Assembly: GCA_964575605.1 (NCBI GenBank)
Contig: CAZNRN010000009.1
Span: 1-64,000 of the forward strand
Source: JAPWJZ01 sp964575605
GTDB taxonomy: Bacteria; Pseudomonadota; Alphaproteobacteria; Micavibrionales; UBA2020
Direction: 5' to 3'
Length of the DNA stretch: 64,000 bases
This document shows positions 59,921 through 64,000 of the stretch, one piece after another (the first letter of the stretch is position 1; every line of letters starts with the position of its first letter). The notes under the pieces are model-generated. The model worked only from the letters and a program-made list of their open reading frames with translations, was not told the DNA's origin and searched no databases. The position numbers and the translations under genes are program-made.

Positions 59921-62872
59921 CTAAAACTTAACATCCGATAATTTTGTAACCACTTCAAAATCGACTTCCAGTGTATCAAAGTGCTTCTTGCCGCATTTGA
60001 TTTTCTGGTTTTCTTTTGTCCTGCGTTCCTCGTCGTCAAGGGTACTTTTGGTTTCCCTGACGAAATATAGCTTTTCTTCGCGCTCCGTGACAAAAGCCCA
60101 GTCAGGATTATAAGTGCCGATGGGCGTATCAATTTTGAACCAACGCGGCAGTTTAACGAATAGCTTGACGTTTTCATTGGTATCCAAGTCCTGTGCGAAC
60201 TGACGCTCAACTTCGGACTCATATTCAATCGAGTCATAGAGCGATTTATTCTGGTTTTGGACTGGATAGAGGTTCATAAGATAACGCATCAGATCGTTTT
60301 CCTGCTGCGGCTCAAAGAGGCTCATTTCCCAATACTGGTTATTCACCTTCTGATATTTGATGCCCTCCAGCATGAGTTCATGTAAAGCTCTGGAGACTTC
60401 TCTGGCAACAAGAGCCATAAAGTGCTGTGGATTGATTTTGAAATCTGCTAGGCGTCCTGACTTTTTAAGAATTTCGACAAGTGTATGACGGGTAAGTTCC
60501 GTCTCCTTCTGTAGGAAGGCAAGAATATCCGGCAGTACGTTGACTGGCGCAAGCTCGGTGCTGCGGTTATCAAGCTCGTTATCCGCCTCAACACCCGCTT
60601 CAGAAACGCGAATATCAACTTTCTTGATGGAGATTTTTATCGGATTGATTTTCTCCATTTCCTTTAGGCGCTTTACCGCCTTCTCAATCAGCTTATCTGT
60701 GTCGAAGGCGACGCGATAACGGGTACGCTGCTTAATCTTTTCCCAAAGCAGCTTGAAGTCGTCGCTAAGATGGACTTCCTTGTTAAACTTGACCTGCTTT
60801 CTGTCTTTAGCGTTGGCTATCCTGTTCTTGAACATATAGCGTTTCATCTCGTCTACGATTGCCGCCTTTAGATCGGCGTACTCGTCAGGAACATTCAGCT
60901 TGAATTTGGGGTCTTTAGGGTTGAAGGAAGGCTGAATTTCGCCCGAGGCATTGATATAGCCAGCTTTCACAAGGCTATTCCAAACCTTTGCCGATAAATC
61001 TTGGCCTATTGGCTTATCTTCGCCCTTAGCATCTTCCCTGAGAATCCTGGAGAAGGCGATTTTCTCTACCACGCCGAATTTAATTCCAAAGTCCTTCTCG
61101 TATTCCGTCTGCAAAGAAGCGGCAAAATCTTCATATTTCTCGCTGGCGATGACGGTCAGGCGGTTTATGTTGTCGTCAAAAACCCTGTCGCCCTTGTCGT
61201 TGACTGGAAGTCGCAAGCCACGTCCGATTTGCTGCCGACGCTCTGTTTCGGAGCCGACTTCGCGCAAGGTGCAGATTTGGAAGACGTTGGGGTTATCCCA
61301 GCCCTCGCGTAGCGCGGTATGGCTGAAAATAAACCGCAGCGGCTCGTTGGGGTCTAGCAGCTGTTCTTTATCCCTCATAATGAGGCTGTATGTATCCTCG
61401 TCGTCCTTGGTATCGCCTCGGGTGTCCTTGGCTTTTCCGCTCTTATCTTGAGAAAAATAGCCGTTATGCACTTGGGCGGCAGTATAGGGCACAACGCCTT
61501 TATAAATCGGGCGTTCTGAAATCTGCTTGTACGCTTCCTCAAACCACAGTCCGATTTTACCAAGGCCAGTTGTGCCATCGTCATTGTAAATACGATAGTT
61601 TTTTACCTGATCTACGAAGAACAGGGAAAGGACTTTAATGCCCTTGCTCTTGTAAACCCGCTCCTTCTTGAAATGCTGTTCAACAGTTTCAAAAACCTGT
61701 GCCTTGAGCAATTCTTCGCCAAGGCCACCCATGCTCTGACCTTTTTTAAGGAACGTGCCGTTGTTAAACTCGATGTATTCCTCTCCGGGGGTGCAATCAA
61801 TGTTTCTGACGATAAAACCGTCCTTATAGGCCTCGCGCTCGCCAGATTTGACATACAGTTGGTCGCCCTGCTTAACGGTAAGTTTGGTAGGCTTCGGGCC
61901 ATTATCGCCTTCCTTGTGAATTTCAATCTTTGCCTTAATGCCGTTGCTGTTATTCGTGTCAATCAATTTCACATAGGCATCGTTGAATGAGTCCTCAGAA
62001 CGGACTGAAGCGACTTCGATGCGCTTAACAAGGCGCAAGTCGTAAGCCTCAACGGGGTCTAGCTTGTAGAGAAGGTTATACGGGGTTCGGTGGGTTGCAG
62101 AGTAACGCAGGGTGCAACAGGCGTTAAGTTGCGACAAGGCTGCGCGTGACGCTTCGCCCTCTACGCTTTGAGGCTCGTCGATGATGACTACGGGGTTTGT
62201 ATCCCTGATAAACTCGATCGGAGCACGCCCTGACATTTTATCTGACTCGCGGCGCATAATATTGTCGTCACGCTGGAACGATTGAATGTTAACAATCATG
62301 ATCTGTAGCTGGTTTCCACCAGCGAATTGTCGAACTTTCCCCAACTTGCTTGAATCATAAACAAAGGAGTCAAATGGAATGTTATTGTAAAGCGTCTTGA
62401 AATGCTCCTTAGTCATTTCAATACTTTTCAGGACGCCCTCTCTAATGGGAACAGATGGGACAACGATAATGAACTTTTTGAACCCATAGTTTTTGTTCAA
62501 TTCGAAAATAGTTCGTAAATAAACGTATGTTTTTCCAGTTCCGGTTTCCATTTCGATAGAAAAGTTACGTCCAAAGAAAAGAGGGCTACCTATACTTTCG
62601 GCTTGATCAAAGTTTTGAAGCTCGTCAACTGTAGAAGCGACTTTCACTATACCGTTGCGCTCTTGTACCTTATGAATGTTTGCCAGCAGCGCATCATCGG
62701 AAAGCACCAGATTGTTTCCGACGCTCTGGTTTTCCAGCTTCATCCCAACTTGTCCGCTTGTTTCGCTAATCTCGAAAGTGGATTGAGCTATGGGCTGGCC
62801 GTCGAAAATATCCACGACTGCCCTTATCGCGTCCTGCTGATACTCTAACGAAGGGTCAAATTTTAGTTTCAA
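59921..62872 (-). CDS. res: Type III restriction enzyme, Res subunit
   Basis: A 983-aa helicase-nuclease. Superfamily 2 motifs: Walker A EMETGTGKTYV (109-115), Walker B IIDEPQS (Asp232, Glu233), SATHRTPYNL and motif VI ERRQQIGRGLRLP. The C-terminal PD-(D/E)xK nuclease is seen as YNPDWAFVTEREEKLYFVRETKS. The start is TTG 62872, two bases after the Mod stop; the N-terminus MKLKFDPSLEYQQDAI matches family starts, so the TTG is convincing. With Mod it should cut DNA after translocating or sliding between inversely oriented unmethylated sites. Confidence 0.93.
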   Translation of the reverse strand: MKLKFDPSLEYQQDAIRAVVDIFDGQPIAQSTFEISETSGQVGMKLENQSVGNNLVLSDDALLANIHKVQERNGIVKVASTVDELQNFDQAESIGSPLFFGRNFSIEMETGTGKTYVYLRTIFELNKNYGFKKFIIVVPSVPIREGVLKSIEMTKEHFKTLYNNIPFDSFVYDSSKLGKVRQFAGGNQLQIMIVNIQSFQRDDNIMRRESDKMSGRAPIEFIRDTNPVVIIDEPQSVEGEASRAALSQLNACCTLRYSATHRTPYNLLYKLDPVEAYDLRLVKRIEVASVRSEDSFNDAYVKLIDTNNSNGIKAKIEIHKEGDNGPKPTKLTVKQGDQLYVKSGEREAYKDGFIVRNIDCTPGEEYIEFNNGTFLKKGQSMGGLGEELLKAQVFETVEQHFKKERVYKSKGIKVLSLFFVDQVKNYRIYNDDGTTGLGKIGLWFEEAYKQISERPIYKGVVPYTAAQVHNGYFSQDKSGKAKDTRGDTKDDEDTYSLIMRDKEQLLDPNEPLRFIFSHTALREGWDNPNVFQICTLREVGSETERRQQIGRGLRLPVNDKGDRVFDDNINRLTVIASEKYEDFAASLQTEYEKDFGIKFGVVEKIAFSRILREDAKGEDKPIGQDLSAKVWNSLVKAGYINASGEIQPSFNPKDPKFKLNVPDEYADLKAAIVDEMKRYMFKNRIANAKDRKQVKFNKEVHLSDDFKLLWEKIKQRTRYRVAFDTDKLIEKAVKRLKEMEKINPIKISIKKVDIRVSEAGVEADNELDNRSTELAPVNVLPDILAFLQKETELTRHTLVEILKKSGRLADFKINPQHFMALVAREVSRALHELMLEGIKYQKVNNQYWEMSLFEPQQENDLMRYLMNLYPVQNQNKSLYDSIEYESEVERQFAQDLDTNENVKLFVKLPRWFKIDTPIGTYNPDWAFVTEREEKLYFVRETKSTLDDEERRTKENQKIKCGKKHFDTLEVDFEVVTKLSDVKF

Positions 62873-62874
62873 AA

Positions 62875-64000
62875 TTACACCGTTCTAAATACGATTTCTT
62901 GTTCTTTGGATTGAGCGCGCGACTTAAAGGTTTGTACGGCGTTGGTTTTTAACTGGTCGTTGCCTTTAAATGCGGCGTCGAGACAAATCACTTGAACCGG
63001 ATTCGCATCAACAAGGGCGTCTATGAGTTCATCCGTAATTTCATTTTCTAGGCAAATAAGTAAAGCCCCTTCTTCTATTGAAAAGATTTGTTTTCCAGCC
63101 AGTTTTACTTTCTCGACTCTCGTCGTAAGTGGGAAGCCCGCTTTCATCAACAGTTCATAGAGAATGTCCTCTTGAGAGCTTTTGGGCGCGATGTGATCAA
63201 CATGCAAAGCAAGTTGCATCTCTACTCCATCGGGACTTCCATCCCAAACCTTGAAGTTGGAACTGGAAAGCGCATAGGAGCGAAAGCCAAGGCCGTCGAT
63301 AAATTTTTTGTTAGATAGTAAATCGGGCGCGCTTTCTAATCCTTTAATGACCCTTGATAAACGCTCTCGACCTAAAGCAGATATAACAGGCTTCACCTTA
63401 TTTTCTTTGCAAAATTCTAACACGGCTTCCTGAGAGTCATCGGAAGGGTCGATATTTTCAGGCAGCTGGACTAGAATAAATTTCCTGCTGCCGTTATCTT
63501 CGATATTTTGTTGGAGAACGGCATGTCCTGTTGACGCGGAACCGCCAAAGAAGTCGAGTACGATGCCATCTGTTTCTTTAGAAATTTGCAAGCATCTTTG
63601 AATTAACTTTATTGGTTTTTTACCATTGGGGAAGGGGACGCCGCCTTCCTTTCCGAGATTGTTATAATCAAAGTCGTCCCAAAGCGTACCGACTTTATCG
63701 CGCTTGAGAATTTCGCCGTTGCCACGCTCGGAAACATCAGACAGCCAAATAACCCGTCGCACGGTATTGCTAACGTAGCCGTGAACTACCTTTTTCCCTT
63801 TATCTTTGCCGGTGCGCGGGGTGTACTCAACTTCCAGCATTTCTTCATCAGCCAGATTGCCAACTGCATCCATGACTCTTGTGCGGATGCTGGTTTGAGC
63901 ATTAGTATCAGAAAAGATGGATTCAAAGTATTTATCGTATGCCGCCTTCTCGCTCAATCCTTCATTCTTCATCACCTGTTTGATAGTGGAGCGCTTTACG
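62875..64000 (-). CDS. mod: Type III DNA methyltransferase, Mod subunit (5' end outside window)
   Basis: The C-terminal part (about 375 residues) of a Mod subunit; the frame is open to the window edge. SAM-binding motif I LDFFGGSASTGHAV is preceded by VIWLSDVSERGNGEI and KPIKLIQRCLQI, as in type III enzymes. The catalytic DPPY motif, which comes earlier in this class, lies outside the window. The target-recognition region would also be mainly upstream. The end FRTV is two bases before the Res start, so the genes are coupled. Confidence 0.92.
   Translation of the reverse strand, partial: VKRSTIKQVMKNEGLSEKAAYDKYFESIFSDTNAQTSIRTRVMDAVGNLADEEMLEVEYTPRTGKDKGKKVVHGYVSNTVRRVIWLSDVSERGNGEILKRDKVGTLWDDFDYNNLGKEGGVPFPNGKKPIKLIQRCLQISKETDGIVLDFFGGSASTGHAVLQQNIEDNGSRKFILVQLPENIDPSDDSQEAVLEFCKENKVKPVISALGRERLSRVIKGLESAPDLLSNKKFIDGLGFRSYALSSSNFKVWDGSPDGVEMQLALHVDHIAPKSSQEDILYELLMKAGFPLTTRVEKVKLAGKQIFSIEEGALLICLENEITDELIDALVDANPVQVICLDAAFKGNDQLKTNAVQTFKSRAQSKEQEIVFRTV

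Larger units (their letters stand above)
53110..64000. mobile_element. Island C (right of tRNA-Ser copy 3), continues past the window
   Basis: AT-rich DNA with defence-like genes, all on the minus strand. Its left edge is the third tRNA-Ser fragment; the right edge and any integrase or intact tRNA lie beyond 64 kb. Confidence 0.6.

Overview
The window looks like part of an alphaproteobacterial chromosome. Left of about 45 kb it is GC-rich and carries ordinary chromosomal genes: DNA polymerase I, a DusB-type tRNA dihydrouridine synthase, a Gpt-type phosphoribosyltransferase, a membrane-anchored cytochrome c, an ABC-F ATPase and a DUF4166/TIGR01777 pair. I cannot fix the order or genus from sequence alone. 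A 100-base run of N at 6187-6286 shows this is a draft scaffold.

1-10 kb: two membrane proteins of one alphaproteobacterial family face each other (147-1085 and 9065-10030). Between them lie two secreted RTX proteins (703 aa, and at least 1374 aa with cadherin-like domains interrupted by the assembly gap), a truncated MEDS-domain ORF and a short-chain dehydrogenase. 10-29 kb: mostly housekeeping and small metabolic genes, including a hydrolase/phosphoribosyltransferase pair, two paralogous membrane proteins flanking a lipoprotein, polA, a structured RNA-like stretch of two hairpins, a pair of half-size EamA transporters, gpt with cytochrome c, a flavoprotein/ABC-F pair, and an ArsR gene divergent from DUF4166 and TIGR01777 genes. 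29.9-31.7 kb holds two tandem paralogues of a family I do not recognise. 34-38.7 kb is a five-gene operon with four 4-base stop/start overlaps: SbmA/BacA-like permease, separate ATPase, KAS III-like enzyme, TenA/heme-oxygenase-like redox protein and an unknown membrane-associated protein. It reads as a make-and-export unit for a small acyl-derived product. A Crp-family regulator at 43.2 kb has a perfect TGTGA-N6-TCACA site upstream.

45-64 kb is accessory DNA. The 3' end of a tRNA-Ser(CGA) gene, on the minus strand and without its 5' half, occurs three times (44966, 48752, 53042). These copies divide the region into three apparent islands inserted one after another at the same tRNA. The intact tRNA would be expected to the right, outside the window; no integrase is visible. 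Island A carries a SOUL-like protein, TerC, two zinc-ribbon proteins, a CBS protein and LysR. Island B carries MauE-like, His-rich and DUF2946 membrane proteins and a candidate ART-like toxin. Island C is AT-rich and defence-like. It has a DprA-like gene followed by two phosphoribosyltransferases, resembling the ShosTA toxin-antitoxin/anti-phage system but with an extra transferase. It also has a type III restriction-modification operon continuing into a GmrSD-like/AlbA_2 fusion and four further membrane or unknown proteins.

The most promising undescribed systems are the three-gene DprA/double-phosphoribosyltransferase locus, the type III RM operon with its GmrSD-AlbA fusion, and the KAS III/TenA-like/split-transporter operon.
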